Below, one piece after another: positions 30,963 to 40,835 of a stretch of DNA of 64,000 nucleotides. Below the pieces are notes generated by a model. That model was not told the DNA's origin. It made no database searches and was given only the letters and a program-made list of their open reading frames with translations. This stretch comes from Diaporthe sp. PMI_573 (lineage: Eukaryota > Ascomycota > Sordariomycetes > Diaporthales > Diaporthaceae), in contig JAJTUP010000111.1 in the NCBI GenBank assembly GCA_021399435.1, positions 114,893 to 178,892 on the forward strand. The letters are read 5' to 3'. A program made the position numbers and the translations under genes. Position 1 is the stretch's first letter; the number at the start of each line of letters is the position of its first letter.

Positions 30963-31827
30963 CTATATTTCACACTGCATCATTTGTGAGACGTCAGGAG
31001 GTCGCGAAAGGACCGTCCGCGGTCACTGACGAGCAGGGCCACCCCAGCATCCCCGGGGATGGTTCTGGGCTTCCTTCTGCGCCTTGGACGCGATGAAAAC
31101 AGGCTACCGTGAGGCAGAATCAGTGTCACAAGTCTAACAAGGCAGTTTCACCGAGATACCAGCCTATAGGGTTGGACCAACTGTACACTGCGCCGCGCCG
31201 CGATGATACTGTTTGGCCACCCATGGGGTCAACGACCGAATCAAGGCACCATCGCGAGGCCATCGTGGCATTTGTGCATACGCGCTGGGATCGACATGGT
31301 TGACCGGAGGGCGAGGCAGTCACGATGACACACCAAATGCCTCATGACGGGCTCAACCCGGGCTGTAGAACCAGACACCTTTCCCATTGCTTTATACATC
31401 TCTTTGTCTTTTTCAATGTTGAAATCATCCTCACACATCTGTGAATCCTTTCTGCGGCATGATGAATTCTCCGACTTCAACCATCGCGGCTAGTTTAGCG
31501 CTCAATTCAACGCATTCCCTCGACCTTGCGAAGACCAATCATTCTCCTTCCTTGCGATCACCTTGGATCATGAACAAAAATACATTAAAGTACCTAATTT
31601 CAACAACCTTTATTGTATCCCATCTGTCAGGGCTTGCCCATCAGAAGAATTTAATTCCTTGTTTTCAGGGGCTTCTCGAAGGGCTTTATTGGTCGATGAC
31701 AGGGAACCTTGGCATTGTGCTCGTACGAAGTTGTTGCTCTGTTGGCATCACCGTGATGCAAAACGCACTGGTTCGGGTCGGGGCTTCGTCCGAGAGAGGT
31801 GAGCACAGTATGTGACATGTCATTGAC
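30963..31827. other. no recognisable gene
   Basis: Short frames, none with family resemblance. The plus-strand frame 31441-31815 could be upstream coding debris of the DDHD relic that follows, but carries no motif I can name. Confidence 0.35.
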
Positions 31828-32270
31828 ATGTTGCCCAAGCCGCACGCGTCGCTCTTCGAGGATGACCACGAACATGTCATGAAGATCCACCCTCTCCGTG
31901 GCCTCGTCCTTGGCTTTGCCCAATCAGGCATATCTTCTCTTCCGTCTCTTCTGCTGTTGGTTGCTCTCAACAGAAACGAAGCCATCCCACTTTGGTGGCA
32001 GGGGACTGGTCAAAAGCCAACGCCGAAGGGGCAGTCGCAACTCACACCAGCGAACAGTCCCTTTGATCCAGACTCAACCGACGACCCCTTCCGAACGACG
32101 CCTCTGGCAGTCGATAACCACCGCATCTCTCCTGTCCCAGGCCTGCCGTATTCTGTTTCCTCGCCCAAAATGTCCCAGCTGTTCAATATCTTCCACCCGT
32201 CCGATCCGATATCCTACAATTTCCCTCGCGGATACTGAAAGTTTGAGACCCGAAGCAAGGGCCGGCTGTG
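31828..32270 (+). pseudogene. DDHD-domain phospholipase relic
   Basis: The frame ends in SSPKMSQLFNIFHPSDPISY, the signature block near the end of DDHD-domain phospholipases (related to PA-preferring phospholipase A1 and Sec23-interacting protein). In intact family members this block is followed by a basic RxEPLIS stretch. Here a frame change follows, with LADTESLRPEA readable in another frame. The preceding TPANSPFDPDSTDDPF also fits the linker of fungal homologues. The N-terminal lipase part and its GxSxG motif are not visible, so only a decayed C-terminal piece remains. Confidence 0.5.
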
Positions 32271-32393
32271 CTGCCTGGAAATCAACTCAGAGACCTTGCA
32301 TGATAAATACCTTTCTCCACTTCTCATTCCTGGTTCATCGAACCTGCGCTTTACAGGACTAGTTCAGACGGACACAGGCAACGAGATAATCGT

Positions 32394-32600
32394 TCCACTT
32401 AAGTGCGCGTCAGGCTGCACAGATCTTCACTGTGCCTCACAGCACGATATCCGACAGGATGAACAACCGACGCCGTCGAGGCGTCGCAGACTTCAGCACA
32501 CTCCCGAGTCCGGAACAGAAAACGGGCGCGCTTATGAGATTTTTGTTTGGGGAGATGACGGCCCATCGCGAGGTGCGGCCGCATGCCTCGGCACCGAAGC
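32394..32600 (+). pseudogene. Fot1/pogo N-terminal helix-turn-helix relic
   Basis: The plus strand reads HLSARQAAQIFTVPHSTI, then SDRMNNRRRRG and LPSPEQKTGALMRFLF. This closely follows LSARQAARIFNIPYSTL-NDRMNNR of the intact transposase at 7329-9011. Nothing of the catalytic domain follows. It is a 5' fragment from the same family as the intact element. Confidence 0.6.
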
Positions 32601-32684
32601 TTGATCTTAAATCAAAGCTTGGCCGCTGCGCCCCCCCGAAATCTTAGCGTTCATGGTTTTGGTTTTCAGCGGCTCTAATGTGCG

Positions 32685-32845
32685 GGCCGAAGCTGTTGTT
32701 ATTGGTGCTGTGTTTCTTATCTAATGCTTCGTCTATGAGCGTCTGTAACTGTATAAAGGAGACATTTGCTAAAAGTAAAGAGAAGTAAAAAGAAAGAAGA
32801 AGAAAAAATAGAATTGTGATCGGACCAAGAACGAAACCGGAGAGA
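32685..32845. repeat. dispersed repeat, copy A
   Basis: The segment TTGTTATTGGTGCTGTGTTTC...ATCTAATGC...GCGTCTGTAACTG, then a purine-rich tract and GTGATCGGACCAAGAACGAAACC, is matched in order by 36470-36630. Nature unknown; possibly the end of a retroelement or a MITE-like repeat. Confidence 0.5.
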
Positions 32846-33028
32846 AGATCTTTCTGCTCACTACGTCAACCACCCGCCTGGTTCTCTGGGGAATGCCACG
32901 CAGCGGAGAGTGAGGGAGGCGGCTCTCGCAGACAAACACCCCCAACATTGAATTCGAGCCCTACTGCATAAGTTACCTCGTTAGCAGTGATCCAGGTCAT
33001 ACAATGTCGTCTCAGAACTCAAAACAAT

Positions 33029-34780
33029 CTAAGTTCCCTTTCTAGGCTTCAACCAAACACGGAGCTCAGGCTTGTCCCAGACGGTATAAGTTTTCTGGTC
33101 CACAACCCAATCCCTGGCACTCTGACTGATTTCCATGTCAAAGTTCCAGACAAGTCGGGCCAAGACCATCCTGATTTCGGCGTATGCAAGACTATGGGAG
33201 TTTTAGCTCTCAACATTACAATAGGGGCGTACCATGTGGACGTACTTCTTGCCAATACAATTACGTGGCCCGGCGGAGAAGGGCTCGACAGCGTCTAGCC
33301 TGTCATTCTTGAAACGCTCATCTCCTAGCCAGCGCTCAGGAAGGAAAGAGTCTGGCAATGTAAACGATTTAGGGTCATGGTGGACGACCCAATAGTTAAT
33401 ATCAACAATAGTCTGTTCAGGATTCTCAGTATCTACTCAGAGCGAATTCATGGCCACACGTACGTTCTGGGGAATATAGTAGCCAGCTATCATACTGCCA
33501 CCAGCTGCAGTGACCCGAGGTCCGGTACCTGGAACCGGTGGGTAGATTCGGAGAGCTTCGTTGACGACCGCATTGAGGTATGTAAGATTTTGTGTGTTCA
33601 GCAGATCAATATCGGCCTCGTCTTTGTATTCGGAGCGAACCTCGTCAGCCAACTTCGTGAGGTATTGCGGGTTCATGGTTAGGTAGTAAATAGCGCCCGA
33701 AAGAAGCGATGCAGTGGTTTCCGAGCCGGCCACAACGAGGACCTCGGCGTTCGCTACCAGCTTTTCGAATGATAAAGGCTGAGGCATGGAGATTAGTGAC
33801 GGCACGGGGGAGAAAATCCGCCCGGGAGCTTACATGGTCTCTGTTCTTCCCACCCTCAACCATCTTCTGGACAAAGTCTGGACGGGTCGAGCCCGACTCG
33901 AGCCTTTTCCGGACTCGCAATCTCGAAAGGGTGTTGTTCTCCTTGTAATTTTTCGACGCGGTTCCGATTATGAATCCTTCAAACAGGGCGACCAAGGGTC
34001 CGAATCTGTGTATTTCAGTTCGGAGGCGGACGAACTTTAACACGTCAAAAGTGAGAGACACCCAAGAGTGGTAGCTCGAGTTATCCAGGCACCCGAAGGA
34101 CTCGCCGAAGGCCAGGTCGCCGACGATGTCGAAGGTAAGCCAATTTAACCATGATGTCATCTCCACCAGATGTGTTCCGTTCTGAGAGGTTCTGCGGAGG
34201 CCGTCGAAGAGCTTGTCAATGTATCCCCGGATGATAGGCTGCTGCTCCACCATTGCCTGGGCAGAGAAAGCATGGGATAGTATTCGACGTTGTACTGAAT
34301 GTTCCTCGCGGGGAGCGCCAAGGACACTGTCGATATTGGGCGCGGCGTTGATAGGATCCTTTGCGTTCTCGTCTAGGCCACCTTTTCGATGGCCTTTGAG
34401 ATCCCTTTGGCCCTCTGGGTGTTGAACATTAACACTGTTGGGTGCTACGCGGACCACAGGGCCATAAATCCGATGGAGCTCGAGGAGGTCTTTATGCACC
34501 ATTCCTTTAAAGACGCTCCTGGAGTAGAAGAACTGCGACGCCGCCCACAGCTTCGGGCCGGGTATGTGTCGCAGGGGGTGGAGGAAGACGTTGTAGAGCG
34601 GGAGGAAAAGGAGGAAATATAGCAGGCTCTGGTTACGGACGGTTAAAAACAGTTCAAGGAGTGGAATCCTGAGAAATATACCAGACTGATAATTCCTGTC
34701 AGGGTAGAGAAGACTGTCCCCATTGGGCCATGGCGAGCGTAGGCGCCCAAAGGGTCGAAAGTGTCGAGAGGAATAAACAT
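33029..34780 (-). CDS. cytochrome P450 monooxygenase, five exons, 512 aa
   Basis: Exons (minus strand): 34780-34682, 34628-33834, 33778-33464, 33412-33246, 33191-33029. The four introns are 51-55 bp with GTATAT, GTAAGC, GTACGT and GTACGT donors, and the joined frame is open. Exons 1-2 encode an N-terminal membrane anchor (GIISL, then LLYFLLFLPLYNVFL) and the Pro-rich hinge HIPGPKLW. Further motifs are the C-helix-like region GAPREEHSVQRRILSHAFS, the I-helix VVAGSETTASLL, the ExxR motif NEALRIYPP, the PERW motif DSFLPERWLG, and the haem loop FSAGPRNCIGKNLAYAE with the Cys ligand. All catalytic landmarks are present, so the enzyme should be an active ER-bound oxygenase. It resembles secondary-metabolism P450s of the fungal CYP-type with an AGSETT I-helix. 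It lies 16 kb from the exporter/PKS-NRPS pair; a tailoring role there is inference only. Confidence 0.88.
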
Positions 34781-36469
34781 TTTGAGTGATGATTGAGAGG
34801 CTTGAACACGTTGTTCAATGTGGAAGATCTTAGGAAGGCCATTGACCGTCTTTTCGACCGTCAGTCTTATATACAGGCGACTCGCGTAGTTAAAGTTGTC
34901 GGCCGTTTCTTGGCACTACTGTCCGACATTGTGTTGTGGTTCCACTCCGAGAACTCGGACTTGTCTTAACTCCCGTGATCCGATGTGGGATTTGGGTAGC
35001 AGTGATGGGTAACTTTCTTCTCCGCCGATATGTAAAGTACTACTACTAGTACATGTTGCAATCTACGTTTCTGCCCAGTTATCTAGAGTACTCAAGTACA
35101 CATGTATCGACCGAACTGCATCGCTCGGGTGTGCCGAACATTGAACTACATGTAAACCCTGGCCCTAACCCTAATCCTGTTTTATTAAAAGGACAGCGGG
35201 CTCGGCCTGCTACACAACATTCCCACCTGGGCCGGATGTCACGAAATTCCCAATGTTCAACCCTCTAGTTATAATTTCATGAATTCATGAAATTAAAAGG
35301 CACCCATCACTTGTGGGTAGAGAGGGCACCGCATCTTCGATTTCAGCATCAGTCTTCAGCTTTCAGGGATTATGCGGACTCGGCGCCGTGCTGCAGACAT
35401 TTGGAGTCGTGATCATGATGCACCTCTTCGCCTATAGTTTCCTTTGATTACAAATTGGGTGTGACCAGGGGGTCAAACAGCTAAACGAGGAGGTACAATA
35501 CAACTTAACTTTTGGATCCCTGTGGAGGTATAACTGAGTATGTAACCTTGGGGCAGGCCCTGTCCTTCAGGGGTACGAATACCACCTCCGCAGGCATACC
35601 ATGTTAAGCTTTAATCTCTCTATTCAAAGTCGCTTTTGCTACCAGAGTGTAACCTAATGGGTCCAGAGTTGCCAATAGAAAATGCATAACGAGATTCAAC
35701 GTCTGGGGCGCCTGCAGAGGTGTCCATCCCCGACCGCGGAAGCAGGTGTGGGTCAGTCAGATGGAGCAGATGGAGCCACAGATTTTCGGTCCTGTCGCTG
35801 ATGCCCACCTATTCTTGCATTCTGGAATTCCCATTGATTTCGTCTTTTCCAACGCGTTAATGCATACTTACATCACGAACGCATACTAGTAGCAATTCGA
35901 TAAGCTCCACATGCATAGAAGTAGTCTGTATATATGTTTCAACATTGAATTATTTCCAGGTTGAAAACCACGAGACTGTACTGGTGTGCAGCTTTGAGTC
36001 CAGTCGCCGCCGTTGCTGTGTGTGTTTGCCCATTGCAGATGGCCCAGCTCTGGGCACCACCTTTGCGCCGGCGGCGGTTGAGTTGATGTCTACCCACTTA
36101 AGTAAATAATAATTACCCCATGAAGGCATTCCAAGACCATAATCACCGTGCGTATATTAAATGTGTCTCCTGCGGTCGTCCATCTCGCGCCGCATAGAGA
36201 ACACTTGAAGTCGCAGTCTGGAAGGAACTTAACTATATGTTTACCATCGCGTCCTCTGAGCCTTAGGAAACAAAAGCAGGGAACGCGAGGCGATATACTT
36301 TGTTGCACGCTCGCATAATTACGCACACGATCGCCCATACACATGTAACTATCCCAATGGCGATTTCAGTCCGAGCATTATCTCTCAATTAAAACATGAG
36401 TTACCTCCTAGGTTAGCAGTTCTCGGGTGACATCTATCTAGACCGACTTTCTTAGTGGCTATTATATTT
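34781..36469. other. intergenic, no recognisable gene
   Basis: Holds only short frames. Includes a short telomere-like tract (CCCTAACCCTAA near 35163-35174) and a palindromic TCATGAATTCATGA at about 35277-35290. The left part is the probable P450 promoter. Confidence 0.45.
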
Positions 36470-36630
36470 TGCAACTTATTGTTATTGGTATTGTATCGAT
36501 TATCTAACGCTGAGTCTTTGGGCGTTTACGACTGTGTGAAGGGACCGCTACAGCTCTTTTTGTTTATTTTCTTTTTTAAAAAAGGAGGGTGGGAAGGGTA
36601 TTGTGACGGGATTAAAAACGAAACCATCTA
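36470..36630. repeat. dispersed repeat, copy B
   Basis: Resembles 32685-32845 in the order of TTATTGGTATTG, TTATCTAACGCTGAGTC, GCGTTTACGACTGTG, a poly-purine or poly-pyrimidine tract and GTGACGGGATTAAAAACGAAACC. It ends just downstream of the FAD monooxygenase gene. Confidence 0.5.
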
Positions 36631-36716
36631 TGTAGGCCGAGCCACCTATTATTCATATGATACACAATTAACACTGGAAGGGCCCCCGTTTACTATCCCT
36701 CGTGCGGGCTGACCCA

Positions 36717-38027
36717 TCACCGTGCCAGAGCTTTCAGTGGCCCGCCACTGGTTCCATCCAGGTCAGGGTATACCGGGAGCTGCCACTTGTGGAGGTTGTC
36801 CGTCGGGTGCCAACCCAGCCTGTCGAGACGCAGGAAAGCAATCACCCGAGCGGCTAGGTGCAACAGACGGATGCCCCAGGTCGTCTGGGGAAAGTCTGCG
36901 CCGAGGCCCTTTTCGTTTGAGTGCTGCGCGACCTTGGCCAGCGGGCGAAGCGTGGTCTCGTAATTTTCCGCCCCGAGGAGGATCGCATTCTGCACCGTCT
37001 CACCCTTCGCCAACAGGGCGGCGATCTCGCCCGCCAGCACGTAGCCTGCCACAATTGCTAACGTAGTACCCATCCCGTTGAGCGAGGACGCGCAGGCGGC
37101 GTCGCCCAGCAGCGTCACTCGGCCGTCGGTCCAGCCTCCCTCGGGTAGTTTGACAAAGTTGACAAGCCCCCCGTACAGATCTTCGGACTCGTGGCTGTGC
37201 AGTAAGCCGTCGCAGAACCTGTCCGCCTCCCAGCCGCGGCCGCGGATCAGGCCGTCCCACGCTTTCCTGAGGGCGTCGCGGTCGCGAGACTGATAGGCTG
37301 CCTCCAAAGACGGGTAGTCTCCGTAGAGTAGTATGTACGCCCGCAGAAAGTCAGGGTCGTCTTGCCGGCTCGTCAAGACGGCGCGTTCAGGGAGGAAGCA
37401 GACGGTCCACCGATTGGTGTCATTTGGTTTCGCCGGGATGCTGAAGAAGGCGAAGTGGGTACGCTGCGATATAAGCGACTCGGAAAACTTGGGGCCCATC
37501 ATGAGCTTCCTAGTCTTCGAATACACGCCGTCGGCGCCCACGACAAGGTCAAAATCGCCTTCTTGACCGTCGGAGAAGCGCACATGGACTTTGCCGGTGG
37601 GGTTGGCCTTGTCGTCTTGTGTGAAGCGCTCAATAGACTTGTTAAACCAGTACCGCACATTTTCCTTTTTGCTCGTGGTGTTATAGAGAACCTTTACGAG
37701 GTTGCCCCTCATAATCTCGTACTCGGAGGAAAAACCTTGTCTTGAACTGCCATTGGGGCCAGAGGGAAAGTACGCTATCGTTTGGCCGTTTTTGTTGATG
37801 ATCTGCATCCCTGGCTCTCTGGTGACGGCCGATTTCATAGCCTCTTTGATACCCATTCTTTCCAACAAGGGAATGGCTGGGCCTCGAATGTCGATTTGTT
37901 GGCCATTCGGACGCATATCGGAAGATAGTTCGGTGATAGTGACATCCGCCCCCATACGGTCGAGCCAGTAGGCCAGTGAAAGTCCGCCCACGCCACATCC
38001 ACTGATCAGAACCTTCATCTGTGCCAT
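36717..38027 (-). CDS. FAD-dependent monooxygenase, 436 aa
   Basis: Single-exon frame from ATG 38027. The N-terminus MAQMKVLISGCGVGGLSLAYWL is the GxGxxG FAD-binding Rossmann motif, and the start fits because the motif lies at residues 10-15 as usual. FDLVVGADGVYSKTR is the DG motif that contacts FAD and NAD(P)H. VTLLGDAACASSLNGMGTTLA is the GD motif binding the ribityl chain. This is the class A flavoprotein hydroxylase fold (UbiH/TetX-like) that hydroxylates or epoxidises small aromatic or polyketide substrates with NAD(P)H and O2. The length is typical, with no stop or frameshift. It is transcribed in the same direction as the P450 1.9 kb away, and together they look like tailoring enzymes of a metabolite pathway. 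The substrate is unknown. Confidence 0.9.
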   Translation of the reverse strand: MAQMKVLISGCGVGGLSLAYWLDRMGADVTITELSSDMRPNGQQIDIRGPAIPLLERMGIKEAMKSAVTREPGMQIINKNGQTIAYFPSGPNGSSRQGFSSEYEIMRGNLVKVLYNTTSKKENVRYWFNKSIERFTQDDKANPTGKVHVRFSDGQEGDFDLVVGADGVYSKTRKLMMGPKFSESLISQRTHFAFFSIPAKPNDTNRWTVCFLPERAVLTSRQDDPDFLRAYILLYGDYPSLEAAYQSRDRDALRKAWDGLIRGRGWEADRFCDGLLHSHESEDLYGGLVNFVKLPEGGWTDGRVTLLGDAACASSLNGMGTTLAIVAGYVLAGEIAALLAKGETVQNAILLGAENYETTLRPLAKVAQHSNEKGLGADFPQTTWGIRLLHLAARVIAFLRLDRLGWHPTDNLHKWQLPVYPDLDGTSGGPLKALAR

Positions 38028-39290
38028 TTCGGATCGCGTAAGACCTATATCGGCTGGAGAAAAAAAAGAGTTGTGTGGATATTGAAGATCGGTAGGTCAA
38101 ATTTCACCGGAGGTGGTCCTGGCCACTTTAAGAGAACAGCCTTGGGAGACTAAAAGGAAGTAATACGGGGAGAGATGAGTACTTGATTTATTTAAATATA
38201 TGCGGCTTATAAGAGCAAAAGTGATCGGCTTTGTACGAGATGTCGGGCGAAATCAGCTTCCCAAAATATAGTCACCTAGGAATGACGTGTACAACAGCAA
38301 AGGCAGAATGGTACAACCCCCAGCGCTGAAGAGAGCAATTTGGGCTTGGTCAGGATTGGCCCATTCAGATACAATGAGCTGATCCCACAATAAACATGTC
38401 ATGTGCGGACGAACCTTGATTCCGAATGGTTGCAAGCGGGAGTGGAATTCGGCTTCGGCCGAACTTGGGTCAACCGAACTTGAGTAAACCCGAACTTGAT
38501 TCGGCCGAACTTGGGTCGACCGCGTCGGCACATCTCATGGTCAATACTCCTTTTAGATCGATGAAAATACATTTTTAGGTTTGCATAGAAAGTTTCTAAG
38601 GTTGAGACCTTACTGACATGAATTAAGACGTTTAACTTTTGGGCTCTGTTACGTTGGCATGAGTGAATTGTGTTCTTTTTTTTTATCTTGATTGATACTG
38701 CACTAGCTGCCAACCTATTGAACTGGCCGGTTTGTGCAGGGAAATGTTATGTGTTGGCTGGTGGGCGAGCACATCTTCACGATGCACCGATGTTACATTT
38801 AGGGTATGCGTAGCCACTTACCTACGTAGAAATGCTATTCAATTTTCAGATGGTTCCGCAACTAGCCGTTTACGTATGAAAGTGTGGCTTGAAGAATTTC
38901 AAGTTCTTGCAGTGCAGCTTACTATATCTGCACATATATTGTATTATTAGTCTGGTATTCCGAAGTTTGTTACATTGTGACTTGTGGGGGGGGGGGGTGG
39001 AAGATTTCTGTCGGTAGAAGCGGGAGCGGTGACGGATCTTTGAAATTTCGGGAATTTAGAGATTTTGATTGAGTTTCGGTGAAGAACGAGACCCCGGAAG
39101 TCTGTTGATCGGCGATATACCTACTCAACTTCCGACCCAGTGCGAGCTTCCGGCCTGGTCTTACATATTGTCGATTTCTTTACGTTACGCTGTAGCAAAG
39201 CTATAAAGAAGCCCAAATTCGTTGTCCTTTGTTGCCCTTCAGCCGGTCACCACCAGACTTTATTTTTTGACATTCACTACAGACACCCAT
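38028..39290. other. intergenic; short direct repeats and a G12 tract
   Basis: No gene recognised. Near 38450-38520 the motif CCGAACTTGGGTC/CCGAACTTGAGT recurs four times. A run of 12 G lies at 38986-38997. The right end grades into hAT debris. Confidence 0.45.
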
Positions 39291-39650
39291 ATTCGAGACC
39301 CCAGCGCATATTGGCAGGATAACCGAGCTCAATATCCCCGCCTCTCTCGAATGGCTCTTGATTTCCTCACGATCCAGCCGATGTCAGCCGAGTGCGAGAG
39401 GCTCTTTTCTACCGCAGGTCGATTGGTGACTCCCCTGCGCAGCCGCCTCGAAGTCGATATAATCGGGATGTGTCTAGTGCTGCGTTCGTGGCTACAAGCC
39501 AAGATAATCGACGACCTGGATCCTCTGTTCGTTCCCACGCAAATCGAGGTCGAGAGCAGCGCCAGAAGCGAGGCGGGCGCAAGAGAGTCAATGGCGTCAT
39601 TTCTCGGCCGAGCGAGAGAGCTGGCAGAAGAGGAGAACGGGTGGGAATAA
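39291..39650 (+). pseudogene. hAT transposase C-terminal fragment
   Basis: The frame reads AYWQDNRAQYPRLSRMALDF, then LTIQPMSAECERLFSTAGRL, VTPLRSRLEVDIIGMCLVLR and SWLQAKIIDDLDPLF. This is the hAT dimerisation domain. Nothing of the N-terminal or catalytic parts is attached. It closely resembles the fragment at 52880-53349, and both probably derive from the family represented by its 5' half at 15304-16137. Confidence 0.75.
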
Positions 39651-39939
39651 CTGGTGGAGCATGTCGCGAATATCTCGTCAACTAGGCCAACTGTGACAGG
39701 ACAAGAGCACGAACGAGGTCGAGTGTGACTTGGGTAAAATGATTGTTTACGAGTAAAGAAAGAGACGCCTAAGGAAAACTCCGACTTAAGCTATTTCCAC
39801 AATATTCATAAAGTGAGACTATTCATAAAGTATGAAAGTCACATGATCGTTCCCTCACACCAACTCAACGTCAATCCATTCAACGAAAGCGTTCAGTTGA
39901 TCAACTCAACGAGAGGTCGGCGATTACTAAGCCAATTCA
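39651..39939. other. short unassigned stretch with CAACTCAACG inverted motifs
   Basis: Near 39890-39975 the motif CAACTCAACG recurs, and its inverse CGTTGAGTTG appears at about 39956, giving a potential stem. It sits at the truncation point of the hAT copy to its right. Confidence 0.4.
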
Positions 39940-40430
39940 CTCAATATAGGTCGTCCGTTGAGTTGGTTGAGTTGTTTGGGTCTCTGTTTGTATAGTTTCA
40001 GAATATGAGGGGGGGCGGCCAGCCTTATCTCGAGCCTGGCGCTTTTGTTGCTGCTTGGCTTGCCATTCCTCACACGTAGCGAGATGCTCTTTCGGCCTCC
40101 CAACAGAGGTGGCTGCAAACTCCTTCTGGCAGTGACGGCATCTGTATCGTTTGCTTTTCTTGGGGTCAGGGCGGCCGAGGCTGACGAACTGTTGCAAGAC
40201 GAAGGCATCGTTAGATTTGGTGGGCGACATCTTTTGAACAATAGCTTCAATGGAGAGAGAATGTAACTACAGAGAATACGTTGAGCTGTTCAGCCAGCAG
40301 AGTTTGTACAACCCCGCCGGGGGGCCACAGATTCCCTTTTTAGGAATATTGTGGACCCTCATCGTACGTACGCGATACGTGTACGTACGGCACCCTCATA
40401 ATACATACGTACGTACAATGGCATAGTACG
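39940..40430 (-). mobile_element. truncated copy of the 673-aa hAT family
   Basis: From ATG 40230 the minus strand reads MSPTKSNDAFVLQQFVSLGR, then PKKSKRYRCRHCQKEFAATS with the BED finger. This is near-identical to the start of the transposase at 20971-23054. Similarity ends at about 39995 after PSYSETIQ. Upstream, 40360-40425 carries the same TACGTACGTAC subterminal array. Only the 5' end plus about 80 codons remains. Confidence 0.75.
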
Positions 40431-40835
40431 AAAATTACAACATCACTATCCGGCGGGAGGTGTGTAGACCCGCGCAGGTGGGCGTCCGCCGCGGCCACCT
40501 CAGTCACCGCTACCCCGGCCCCGATCACCACCACCACGGTACGCGCCGCGATCTCTGCCTGCTCGGTAAGCACCACCACGATCTCCTCCGCCACGGTCGC
40601 TACTGCCGCGGTATCCGCCGCGGCCACGATCGGCTCCTCCACGACCGGGTGGGAAGGTGCCTCCTCGGCTTGGACCGCCGCGGGTAGCTCCATCGCCAGC
40701 GCCAGCGCCAGCGCCATGTCCTCGTCCTCTTCTACGGCCCCGATCAGCCATCGAAGGCCATGCGAGTTTGTGGTAGAGTGCGAGGCGCACGGGCGAGGCG
40801 TGGATTTTGTACAGCGGCCAGAACAGCGCGAGATA
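40431..40835. other. G+C-rich Gly/Arg-type low-complexity sequence
   Basis: On the minus strand the frame 40500-40898 reads an RGG-like low-complexity protein (GGAYRGGGDRGRGSGD). It overlaps the pogo left end and has no recognisable folded domain. It may be a remnant of an RGG-box protein exon or simple repeat. The plus-strand frames are shadows. Confidence 0.35.

Noticed and set aside
38986..38997. G12 run as a G-quadruplex
   Set aside because: A single uninterrupted run in low-complexity intergenic DNA; no spaced G-tracts around it to support a regulatory fold.
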